A model generated the notes under the pieces. That model did not search any database and was not told the DNA's origin. It saw only the letters and a program-made list of their open reading frames with translations. 35,819 bases of DNA from NCBI GenBank assembly GCA_016783865.1, contig JADHVS010000024.1, positions 1 through 35,819 of the forward strand, given 5' to 3'. Positions 1-6,543 of the stretch are shown piece by piece (within the stretch, counting starts at the first letter, position 1; each line of letters begins with the position of its first letter). Origin of the DNA: Bacteroidales bacterium (GTDB taxonomy: Bacteria; Bacteroidota; Bacteroidia; Bacteroidales; SM23-62). A program made the translations under genes and the position numbers.

Positions 1-125
1 ATAACGATAAGTTGGTAGAGTGGCTAAAATCGTTTTAATATTATGTATAGTAATAATAAGATTAGGTGGCATTATCGCTCACTGTATCAAGACTTAACGT
101 CTTGGTATAGTACATAACGTTAAAC
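1..125. repeat. attC-like intergenic repeat at the left edge
   Basis: The stretch opens with AACGATAAGTTGG and ends with ACATAACGTTAAAC, where GTTAAAC fits the GTTRRRY core of an integron attC site. The outer ends show partial inverted similarity (AACG..TA..GT on both strands) and there is no coding frame. Short AACGTT-bordered repeats of about this size are frequent between genes in Bacteroidota. A complete R''/L'' half cannot be shown because the window starts inside or at the edge of the element. This is a resemblance only, and an ordinary intergenic repeat remains possible. Confidence 0.3.
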
Positions 126-310
126 TATACATAAAAAGGATTATGTATAGCTACACATAATCCCTTAAATATAAAATCCAAACCTGTTAGTTTCAGGCAT
201 TCCAGCAAATACAAAGCATATATCATGCCTTCAATAATTGTCGGATCCTTCCTGAATTTATTCCTTCTTTCAGTTATCCAGTCAGCTGACAGTGATTCAA
301 TTTTAATCAT
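125..310 (-). pseudogene. truncated AbiEii-type nucleotidyltransferase toxin (N-terminal remnant)
   Basis: The first about 48 residues look like the start of an AbiEii/AbiGii-family nucleotidyltransferase toxin: a helical opening with SADWITERRNKF, then ALYLLECLKLTGLDFIFKG. In intact members the FKG continues as FKGGTSL, the start of the nucleotide-binding signature. Here the frame runs into the palindrome at 138-163 and ends after 13 unrelated residues. The GG[ST] motif and the DxD catalytic residues are therefore missing, and the product should be inactive. The start codon overlaps the end of the antitoxin gene by 8 bp, as in intact AbiE-type operons. Family assignment rests on this short stretch plus the partner gene. 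Confidence 0.65.
138..163. repeat. 26-bp near-perfect palindrome at the toxin breakpoint
   Basis: GGATTATGTATAG is followed directly by CTACACATAATCC, a palindrome with one mismatched pair. The inner 10-mer TTATGTATAG also occurs at 41-50 and, inverted, at 125-134, so four copies in alternating orientation lie in 120 bp. The AbiEii-like reading frame from the right stops matching its family exactly where this palindrome begins, so it is probably the end of an inserted or recombined element. Confidence 0.6.
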
Positions 311-1058
311 TGAAAATGCTTTTTGGAATATCCGTTCTTTCTGCCAGAAACTGCTTCAAATCTGATTCCTTTCCCCGCCTTCTGGCATAATGAAATAATG
401 TAGTGAAATTAATCGAGTAACGATCGTATGCATTATTAATAATGAATACCAATTCGGTACTCTGGAAAGCAATGAAAAGTTTTTTTTCACAGAACAGATC
501 AACTATCATCTTTTCGAGGGTAATAGTGGTAACCATTCCAATTTTCTGGGTAGGTGCCTTTGAAATCAGAGATTGCAATATGATTGACTGTTCGGATTCG
601 AAAATGTAACGCTCAATCTCCTTTTCTTCAGGTTGGATGTAAACATGGCTGTAGTTATTATCCTTCAGGAATTCAAATACCGGCTCTAATGCATCTTTTT
701 CAACCTGCAGGATTGTAACGGACTTGCCTGGAATATTCAGCATAAATTCACGTACGGATTTGGTTGACCAGATGCAAAACTTCAGACCGGGAAATTGTTT
801 CTCTATCCTGGAGACTATTTTTTTCTCAAAATAACCTGCTTCAGGCTTGAAGTAAGGTTTATAACTCAGGGTAAAAAGATCTTTAGAAATTGGTGTAATA
901 ATCTTCCTGGCTTTTAGCTGATATAATCTCCATCGAAAGGTTGAATCCTTCAGATCGGGATCAAATTGCCGAAAGAAAGCTAAAAGGGATGCCCTGGTAA
1001 AGGATAACTTTCCCTTGAATTCTTTTATAAGTTGTTCTACTATGAAATTTCTAGCCAA
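303..1058 (-). CDS. AbiEi-like / DUF6577-type antitoxin and transcriptional regulator
   Basis: A 251-residue protein with an N-terminal winged-helix segment (about residues 10-60, containing SFTRASLLAFF and STFRWRLYQLK) and a C-terminal region typical of the DUF6577/AbiEi-like antitoxins (LKFCIWSTKSVREFML, TLEKMIVDLF, INFTTLFHYARRRGK). Such proteins usually repress their own operon and counteract a nucleotidyltransferase toxin encoded just downstream. That toxin is present only as a 61-codon remnant overlapping the stop codon by 8 bp, so this is an orphaned antitoxin. The start is TTG at 1056-1058, since no ATG lies nearby and the family N terminus fits. A TATTTTTG -7 element lies about 25 bp upstream (1081-1088). 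The frame itself looks intact and full length. Confidence 0.75.
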   Translation of the reverse strand: MARNFIVEQLIKEFKGKLSFTRASLLAFFRQFDPDLKDSTFRWRLYQLKARKIITPISKDLFTLSYKPYFKPEAGYFEKKIVSRIEKQFPGLKFCIWSTKSVREFMLNIPGKSVTILQVEKDALEPVFEFLKDNNYSHVYIQPEEKEIERYIFESEQSIILQSLISKAPTQKIGMVTTITLEKMIVDLFCEKKLFIAFQSTELVFIINNAYDRYSINFTTLFHYARRRGKESDLKQFLAERTDIPKSIFND

Positions 1059-1080
1059 TTCGTTTAACTATTATATTTTA

Positions 1081-1088
1081 CAAAAATA
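1081..1088 (-). promoter_or_regulatory. Bacteroidota -7 element upstream of the AbiEi-like gene
   Basis: TATTTTTG on the minus strand fits TAnnTTTG and lies about 22 bp before the TTG start. A TTTG occurs further upstream but at a spacing shorter than the usual -33/-7 distance, so only the -7 match is claimed. Confidence 0.35.
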
Positions 1089-1205
1089 ATAATTAAATCA
1101 AACGAAAGACATTAAATACATTAAATAGTCTAATATTAGAAAACAAACAAAAGACAAAATAACGTAGTATTGTCAAATGTTTGAATTTAATATATAACAA
1201 AACAG

Positions 1206-1512
1206 ATTTCGTTTATTACATATTTTTGTTCAGGATCATTTAGTTTTTCTGGATTTGTCATTGAGATTAAACCACTGTTCTGAAATGCTAAGAGATATAA
1301 TTCCCGGAAACTCTGACGTTTTTTGTATTCCATCCATTTCATCATCTGCCCGATCTTAATTGGCTGGCTTGCCAGAAAAAGTATTGTAATGAGATTTTTT
1401 ACTTTTTTATGGAGTAGCTTGGCACCTTTTTTATATCACTTTGTGTATATATCTGTTTCTCAGGCCAATCCAAAGACTGGAGCTTGACACCAGATGTAAT
1501 ATTTATTCTGGA
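1206..1512 (-). pseudogene. decayed C-terminal part of an AlbA_2-type ATP-binding protein, copy 1
   Basis: Read on the minus strand, this segment gives WPEKQIYTQSDIKKVPSYS, then a region resembling MMKWMEYKKRQSFRELYI and a tail like MTNPEKPNDPEQKYVIT. The last part is the winged-helix end seen in AlbA_2-domain ATP-binding proteins (RENFRxxYLKPALExGLIEMT in the family). The frame is broken by stops and shifts. The same DNA recurs at 5350-5609 and 19890-20287, so the three are decayed copies of one gene end. The N-terminal catalytic part is absent from the window. Together with the next feature this accounts for the stretch between 1059 and 1798. Confidence 0.55.
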
Positions 1513-1770
1513 CATGTATTGTTTTTTATATTTGCCATATGATCATTCAGCAGTTAACAAGCATCTCACAGGAATTGAAAGCTGTGGAGTATATCCACTG
1601 CTTGATGACAATACCTCCTGGTTTATAGCCGCTGATTTTGATGATGACAACTGGAAAGACGCAATAATCAGATTATATAGAGAATGTTCTGAAGTGGACC
1701 TTCCATCATATATAGAACGGTCACGCTCTGGCATCATCTGTCAAATTTTTCAGCGCTGCCTTAAATTGGT
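1513..1770 (+). pseudogene. decayed fragment of a TOTE-type archaeo-eukaryotic primase domain (middle part)
   Basis: The frame reads DHSAVNKHLTGIESCGVYPL, then SWFIAADFDDDNW and IERSRSG. This matches the core of the primase domain of TOTE conflict systems, where GVYPLL..D.T.WFLAxDFD is followed by SRSGNGAHVWIFF. After SRSG the reading is lost, and FFSAAL reappears in the neighbouring frame near 1749-1768, so a frameshift or small deletion lies around 1738-1748. The fragment has neither the N-terminal GREDV part nor the helicase and nuclease parts. It joins the AlbA_2-like remnant at about 1512. I judge it non-functional. Confidence 0.65.
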
Positions 1771-1798
1771 TTAATGTTGGCTGTTTCATAGCTTATTT

Positions 1799-3700
1799 TT
1801 AATTCCTTTTTCCCAGTGCTTTCTTTGAAGGCCCGGAATTGTGAATGACAGATTTGATAAGGGCCTCTGTTTTATGTATTGACTGAAGCTGTTTGGAAAA
1901 AAGGAATTCAATATACTGTAATTCGTTCAGGTATGCTTTCATCTTTTTTTGCTTATTAACTTTCCTTTTCTGGCTAATAACACGCTTTGAAAAATCTTTA
2001 ATCAATGGCTCAAAATAGGTTATGGCAGCTTTTACCCTTTCATGCAGTACCTGGAGATAACCAGGATGCTTTATACCTGTAATTTTCCTGACCTGATCTG
2101 AAAACCTGTCAGCCACCTTCTTTTGCGGCTCAAAATCAGACGTAAATTCAACGGCCCAGCCCTTGTATTGTTGTTTCATGGATTTACTGTCATCTTTGTT
2201 GAAACTTTCTGCATGGTCATTCAGCTTGTCCCGTAACAGGTTGAAATTAAAGGACCTTAATACCGTGTCCTCGATAAAACTATGGGTTTCCTCCGTTAAT
2301 ACCTCTTTCAGTTTATCCTGTTTTATTTTGCTTTTTGCAAACTCTTCAAGGTTCTCATCCTGATGCAATGAGGAAAGTGGGACCGGTGCGGTAAGGACTA
2401 ACCCGTCAAGGGATATAAGGCGTGAAAGGGCTACATATATTTGTCCTGGAGCGAATGCCCCGGAAACATCAATAATCGCTTTTTGAAAGGTTAATCCCTG
2501 GCTTTTATGAACAGTGATTGCCCATGCCAGCTTAACGGGGTAATGTGAAAATGTACCTGTTACTGTCTCTTCTATTTCGAGTGTCTCTTTGTTAAGACTG
2601 TATTTTTTATTCTCCCATACATAGTGTTCTGCCAGGACTGGCGGGGTCCCGTCATTAAACCTGATTTCTATCCAATCGGCAGACAGGTCTTTAACAATAC
2701 CGATTTTTCCGTTAAAATATTGTTGTTCCCCTGTATGATCATTTTTGATGAACATAACCTGGGCACCCTTTTTTAGTTTTAAGCTGTATTCAACAGGATA
2801 GAGATTATCACTGAAATCCCCGTCCACTTCCGCATCAAAAGAGTACAATTTCCCCGGAAGATTTTCTAATGCCTGCCTGTTTATTTCATCGGCTTTGCGA
2901 TTATGTGTGGTAAGGTTAATGTAACCTTCTTTTATATCAGGACGGAACGAGGGTTTATAGAACCTGTTTAATAATTCAATATCTTCTTTTGTAATGGCAT
3001 TATCCCGTATGTTGTTGAGTAAGGAGATAAATTGTTTGTCTGATTGCCTGTATATTTTTTCCAGCTCAATATACAACGGTGCATTATTCTGCAATGCTTT
3101 GGCATTAAAAAAATTCAACCCCGGGTAATAAGGGGCAAGATAATCCCATTCTTCGTCCTTCACCACCGGTGGCAGCTGTAACAGGTCTCCTATGAATAAT
3201 ATTTGTATCCCCCCGAAGGGGCTGTTTTTTTGTCTTCTGACATATCGTAATACCACATCAATGGCATCGAGCAAATCGGCACGCAGCATACTTACTTCGT
3301 CAATAATTAACAGTTCCAGTTCGTTCAGCATGCTCCGCTTATATTTATTCAATCGAATGTTTTTAATAAGGGATTGCCGGGTATTCAATTGTATCGTGAT
3401 ATTGTCTCCTGTGGTCAGATCATTCGAAGGGATAAATGATCCGAATGGCAACTGGAACAGGGAATGAAGGGTAACACCACCGGCATTAATGGCTGCAATA
3501 CCGGTGGGTGCTGCAACGATAGTTTTTTTTATGGTATGCCCGGTTATATATTTCAGGAAGGTTGTTTTGCCGGTACCGGCTTTCCCGGTCAAAAACACAT
3601 GACGGTTAGTCTGGTTAATAAACTTTGACGCAATAACTGTTGCTGAATCTTTATCAGTAAATGTCATCCGTTCGCGGCTGATAATGGGATTTGTCATCAA
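1799..3700 (-). CDS. Pif1/RecD-like superfamily 1 DNA helicase
   Basis: A 633-residue helicase with the Pif1-type motif set: Walker A GKAGTGKT (residues 39-46), motif Ia APTGIAAINAGGVTLHS (about 64-80), Walker B IIDEVSML (132-139), motif III FIGDLLQLPPV (about 170-180), a YRQSD motif, motif V ITVHKSQGLTF and motif VI YVALSRL in the C-terminal RecA fold. The last about 170 residues are lysine-rich and partly helical, as in the C-terminal extensions of Bacteroidota Pif1-like proteins. These enzymes unwind DNA 5' to 3' using ATP. Two starts are possible: MMTNP at 3700 or MTFTDKD at 3667. A TATATTTG overlaps the first, which would favour the inner start if that promoter is used. It lies directly downstream of a TOTE-primase remnant and is the only intact gene between the two TOTE fragments. 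Confidence 0.85.
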   Translation of the reverse strand: MMTNPIISRERMTFTDKDSATVIASKFINQTNRHVFLTGKAGTGKTTFLKYITGHTIKKTIVAAPTGIAAINAGGVTLHSLFQLPFGSFIPSNDLTTGDNITIQLNTRQSLIKNIRLNKYKRSMLNELELLIIDEVSMLRADLLDAIDVVLRYVRRQKNSPFGGIQILFIGDLLQLPPVVKDEEWDYLAPYYPGLNFFNAKALQNNAPLYIELEKIYRQSDKQFISLLNNIRDNAITKEDIELLNRFYKPSFRPDIKEGYINLTTHNRKADEINRQALENLPGKLYSFDAEVDGDFSDNLYPVEYSLKLKKGAQVMFIKNDHTGEQQYFNGKIGIVKDLSADWIEIRFNDGTPPVLAEHYVWENKKYSLNKETLEIEETVTGTFSHYPVKLAWAITVHKSQGLTFQKAIIDVSGAFAPGQIYVALSRLISLDGLVLTAPVPLSSLHQDENLEEFAKSKIKQDKLKEVLTEETHSFIEDTVLRSFNFNLLRDKLNDHAESFNKDDSKSMKQQYKGWAVEFTSDFEPQKKVADRFSDQVRKITGIKHPGYLQVLHERVKAAITYFEPLIKDFSKRVISQKRKVNKQKKMKAYLNELQYIEFLFSKQLQSIHKTEALIKSVIHNSGPSKKALGKRN

Positions 3701-3866
3701 ATATAGTGGAATATATTTGACCGGGTAATGGGAGCAAGTTTGGTTGGTTCGTTTTCACAGGTTGTACATTCTGAATTTTTCCCCAATAGATGGCAAATAC
3801 ATCTTCTCTGCCTTTGAAAAGGGTCCTGAACAGTTTGACCTTTTCAAATGTCGAATATTGCTTCAT
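3701..3866 (-). pseudogene. decayed N-terminal fragment of a TOTE-type primase
   Basis: The frame opens MKQYSTFEKVKLF and continues RTLFKGREDVFAIYW, matching the family signature LFRSLFRGREDVYxxRW that begins the TOTE primase domain. The usual SGYxPACxNEW and cysteine segment is missing. The frame then resembles the following part (NQPNLLPLPGQIY, compare NxxLLPLTDQVIYxHL), which suggests an internal deletion. It ends against the helicase start. Together with the opposite-strand fragment at 1513-1770 it indicates that a TOTE system once stood here. Confidence 0.55.
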
Positions 3867-3958
3867 GCTCAGATCTGATTTCTTCTCACCTTACTGCAGG
3901 TTCATTCTAATGCCCGTACCAGGGATACCCCATAACAATACTTATTATTTCAGTCAGA

Positions 3959-3976
3959 TGAATCCTGCGAGTGCAT
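3959..3976 (+). repeat. left-end fragment of the REP-like palindromic element
   Basis: TGAATCCTGCGAGTGCATT matches the left end of the elements at 6946-7051 and 16717-16821 with one difference (GAGCGCATT in those). It lies at the 3' end of the neighbouring ATPase gene, whose TAA falls at its edge. The rest of the element is missing. Confidence 0.5.
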
Positions 3977-5097
3977 TATAGCTTCTGAAGCCATCTTGCT
4001 AGCAGAACATCGTGTACAAAGTATTTATCGTCATCGATGATCACCAGTTCATTTTTCTCAAGCTTTTTTAATGCTGTGCTTACTGAACTGGCAGCACCAA
4101 GCTGATGCCGGTTGATGAATTCATTTGCCAGGGGACTAACCAGGGGTTCTTCTTTTGCAACAGCAAGCAGGACTTTCCATTGCATGTTGGTCAGCAGTTT
4201 TGTATATCCTGAGAAAACCAGGCTCTCCTGGTCAAGGATCTGATTAAATACATCTTGCAGAACCCCTTTATTCATACCATCATACAATCCGAAAATCTTG
4301 TTACAAACCAGCTGTATACAGTAGGTTTGCTGACGACACCAGCTATATATCTCCTCGATAATACTCTCATCATAGGATTTTTTGTTGCTTTCAAAATGGA
4401 AACGTATAAAATCCTTATAAGATCTCAGGTCAATCGGATCAAGTTGCATAAGTTGTGTACTCCTGTAAAAGGGTCTGTTCTTCTCAGCAAACATTGAGAT
4501 CATCATACTCCTGTGACTTCCGCTGAATATAAAACGGATACCTGGGAATGCCTGTGTCCATGATCGGAAAGCAGCCTCCCCATCCTGGTCGGTGTATCTT
4601 GTAACCTGCTGAAACTCATCAAGAACAACAAGAATCTTCTTTTTCCTGTTCGAAAAAAATGTCCCGATAGCATGCAGAGAATTTTCAGCATCACTGATCC
4701 CGCGTAATCCTACACTGAATTTTGGTGCACCTGTGACAGGATCAAAACCTATCTCAATTCCGGTTTTGCTTAATAAATTCTTAAATGCAGACGAAATACC
4801 GGAAGTTGTTTCCCCGAAACCTTCATATACTGCCTGTGAGATCCTTTTTAGAGCAGTGGACATATCTCTTGTACCAAGTAAATCTACATATAAGGTTTCT
4901 ACTTCACCATCTTTGATAGTCTCAGCCATGAAGTACTTCAGGAGAGCAGTTTTACCAATCCTGCGCCAGGAGAATAATACGACATTACGTTCATTATTGA
5001 AATGGTCTTTCAGTTCTTCCATTTCAGATTCTCTATCACAGAAGTACTCCTTACTGTAAAAACCTACCAAGAGGAAAGGATTTTGAAGTTTTTTCAT
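3976..5097 (-). CDS. ATPase_2-type (archaeal-like) AAA ATPase
   Basis: A 373-residue P-loop ATPase of the ATPase_2 family common in Bacteroidota islands. It opens with NPFLLVGFYSKEYFCDRESE, the usual entry motif, followed by Walker A SWRRIGKTALL (about residues 43-53), Walker B ILVVLDEFQQV (about 155-165), a sensor-like FIFSGSHRSMM, and a C-terminal winged helix (about 290-370, EFINRHQLGAASSVSTAL). The members have no settled function; many stand alone or next to toxin-like genes. No partner overlaps it. The upstream region carries three 14-bp-spaced direct repeats (5112-5150) that may be an operator. The frame is complete, although a REP-like fragment touches its stop codon. Confidence 0.8.
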   Translation of the reverse strand: MKKLQNPFLLVGFYSKEYFCDRESEMEELKDHFNNERNVVLFSWRRIGKTALLKYFMAETIKDGEVETLYVDLLGTRDMSTALKRISQAVYEGFGETTSGISSAFKNLLSKTGIEIGFDPVTGAPKFSVGLRGISDAENSLHAIGTFFSNRKKKILVVLDEFQQVTRYTDQDGEAAFRSWTQAFPGIRFIFSGSHRSMMISMFAEKNRPFYRSTQLMQLDPIDLRSYKDFIRFHFESNKKSYDESIIEEIYSWCRQQTYCIQLVCNKIFGLYDGMNKGVLQDVFNQILDQESLVFSGYTKLLTNMQWKVLLAVAKEEPLVSPLANEFINRHQLGAASSVSTALKKLEKNELVIIDDDKYFVHDVLLARWLQKL

Positions 5098-5111
5098 AGA
5101 TTAAAATTTTT

Positions 5112-5150
5112 ACGTAAAATACATAACGTAAAATACGCTACGCAATATAC
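5112..5150. promoter_or_regulatory. three 14-bp-period direct repeats upstream of the ATPase gene
   Basis: ACGTAAAATAC (5112-5122), ACGTAAAATAC (5126-5136) and ACGCAATATAC (5140-5150) follow each other at exactly 14-bp steps, ending 15 bp from the start codon side of the ATPase gene. Tandem sites at this position are often operators or iteron-like binding sites. The binding protein is unknown. Confidence 0.5.
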
Positions 5151-5215
5151 GTATTAATTATGATATTATCAAATGTTAAATACTGTATTGAATTGATTAG
5201 TATCCAACAATTGAA

Positions 5216-5288
5216 GGCAGTCATATGCTCAGATAATCAGCATGTTGTAGCTTATGACTGTGGACAGGTGAAACAGATAGTGAAACAT
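5216..5288 (+). other. degraded attachment-like module (core mostly lost, arm repeats kept)
   Basis: GGCAGTC (5216-5222), the beginning of the core found elsewhere, is followed directly by ATATGCTCAGATAATCAG and then by GGTGAAAC (5267-5274) and AGTGAAAC (5279-5286). Compared with the complete copies it lacks CGACGGGGAAT and part of the spacer. It abuts the AlbA_2-like remnant at 5350-5609. The rest of 5098-5655 holds only that remnant and the ATPase operator region. Confidence 0.5.
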
Positions 5289-5349
5289 TTCATTATCTGC
5301 TTAATCTTTATAGGCTGGCTTGCCAGAAAAAGTATCGTAATGAGATTTT

Positions 5350-5609
5350 TTACTTTTTTATGGAGTAGCCTGGCACCTTTTTTATATCACTTTTTGTATA
5401 TATCTGTTTCTCAGGCCATTTCAAGGGCTGAAGCTTAGCACCTTTTTGGTGCCAGCTTGGTACCAAATGTAATATTAATTCTGACCATGTTATTCCTGAT
5501 AAAGAAGGGGCCAATATTATCTGATCAAGTCCATTTGTTATATGAGGTTTGCTATCAACAGGAAGTTCAAGCCAGATCTGGAATTGTTCTGCAGATTTAA
5601 ATAAAAAAG
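5350..5609 (-). pseudogene. decayed C-terminal part of an AlbA_2-type ATP-binding protein, copy 2
   Basis: The minus strand stays open for about 86 codons and reads FKSAEQFQIWLELPVDS, GLDQIILAPSLSGITW, SELILHLVPSWHQKGAKLQP and WPEKQIYTKSDIKKVPGYS before a stop. The KL.PSWHQ element is the repeat found near the C terminus of Bacteroidota AlbA_2-domain ATP-binding proteins. The winged-helix end that follows in copies 1 and 3 is missing here because the attachment-like module at 5216-5288 takes its place. There is no start codon or catalytic domain, so it is a remnant. Confidence 0.5.
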
Positions 5610-5655
5610 TACATTGGAAGTTACCTTAAATTGTAGGTTCCTGCTTGCGAGTTGG

Positions 5656-6051
5656 TCAGTCAAGATGTTTTTCAATTTCGACTATGAATCTTTTCATTTC
5701 TTCAAAAAGTTGTAATACCTGTTCTTTGTCAAACTCAATAAATGAATCGTAATCTCCTTTTGTCCTGTTTTCATAGGAAATTTTTAAGATTCTTCCAAAG
5801 TCCGTATCGATTTTTTTGGTTTTAATAAATTCTTTATTGAACCAACCAATCAATTGCTGATGTTTTGATGATTCAAATTCAGATTTAAGAGCCAATGCTA
5901 ATAAAGAGTAGAACATTCCATAATAAATACGATTTACGGCAGAAGGATATCTTTCATTCCGGATTAACAATTCAACAACTTCAATGGTATCATTGGCTTG
6001 TTTAATCCTGTAATTAACTAAATCCTGCTTATTGTCCTTCTCGATATTCAT
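5656..6051 (-). CDS. HEPN-domain protein of an MNT/HEPN toxin-antitoxin pair
   Basis: A 131-residue all-helical HEPN protein with the signature NRIYYGMFYSLLALALK (about residues 41-57) and KHQQLIGWFN (about 63-73). In characterised MNT/HEPN systems the HEPN member is a ribonuclease toxin and the MNT member inactivates it by transferring AMP. I cannot confirm a canonical RX4-6H catalytic motif by eye: ENRTKGDYDSF is the nearest equivalent and lacks the histidine, so toxicity is uncertain. The start codon overlaps the upstream MNT stop by 4 bp (ATGA), which indicates translational coupling. A paralogue with an internal stop lies at 25362-25760. Confidence 0.75.
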   Translation of the reverse strand: MNIEKDNKQDLVNYRIKQANDTIEVVELLIRNERYPSAVNRIYYGMFYSLLALALKSEFESSKHQQLIGWFNKEFIKTKKIDTDFGRILKISYENRTKGDYDSFIEFDKEQVLQLFEEMKRFIVEIEKHLD

Positions 6052-6368
6052 GCATGAATTCCGTTGGATAAGGCTTTCCGGAAGATGGGTTGGCTACCCC
6101 TTAATGAACTTAGTTCAGCTTCTCCAAGTATATGTGGATCTGTAATAATATCAAACTTCAGATCTATGTCGTAGCAAAGTTCAGAAATCTTCTTTCTGGT
6201 TTTCCAGTCAGGTTTTTCTTTAAGTATGATCAGAAGGTCATAATCAGAGTCACTTCTTGAGTTCCCTGATACTCGTGATCCAAAGAGTATAACGTCCTTG
6301 ACTTCTGAAGAAAAGTTATTTACCAGAAGACTTTTTAAATGGAATAATATTTTTCTTTGTTCTACCAT
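6048..6368 (-). CDS. MNT (minimal nucleotidyltransferase) antitoxin
   Basis: A nucleotidyltransferase of the MNT type with the signature FGSRVSGNSRSDSDYDLLII (the GS and DxD residues needed for metal and nucleotide binding). The function known for the family is AMPylation of the HEPN partner encoded immediately downstream. I place the start at the ATG at 6366-6368 (MVEQRK), not 33 bp further upstream, because a TAAATTTG -7 element at 6383-6390 would put the transcription start between the two. This gives a 106-residue protein of normal family length. Paralogous to 25753-26076. Confidence 0.8.
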   Translation of the reverse strand: MVEQRKILFHLKSLLVNNFSSEVKDVILFGSRVSGNSRSDSDYDLLIILKEKPDWKTRKKISELCYDIDLKFDIITDPHILGEAELSSLRGSQPIFRKALSNGIHA

Positions 6369-6382
6369 ATAAATGATTAATG

Positions 6383-6390
6383 CAAATTTA
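6383..6390 (-). promoter_or_regulatory. -7 element of the MNT/HEPN operon
   Basis: TAAATTTG on the minus strand matches TAnnTTTG. A start about 7 bp downstream leaves a very short leader before the ATG at 6368, and this is what decides the start codon of the MNT gene. Confidence 0.45.
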
Positions 6391-6417
6391 GTGAAAATCA
6401 AAGAATATTAAGTTTTT

Positions 6418-6425
6418 TATATTTG
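6418..6425 (+). promoter_or_regulatory. -7 element facing the decayed DUF3843 gene
   Basis: TATATTTG matches TAnnTTTG on the plus strand, 120 bp before the ATG of the pseudogene. A 36-codon frame (6431-6538) lies in between and is not recognisable. Confidence 0.3.
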
Positions 6426-6543
6426 TTGCATGCCTGAAATTACTGAAGATAAAATCTGCTATTCAGAGATGTCTTTCGTGCGAGGCAGGATATCCGTTGG
6501 GAGAATGGTAGTTGTTAATAAATTTATAGTATTCATATAAGAA

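Noticed and set aside
6431..6538. 36-codon frame beginning MPEITEDKICYSEMS before the pseudogene
   Set aside because: Follows a TATATTTG element but is too short and unrecognised to support as a gene.
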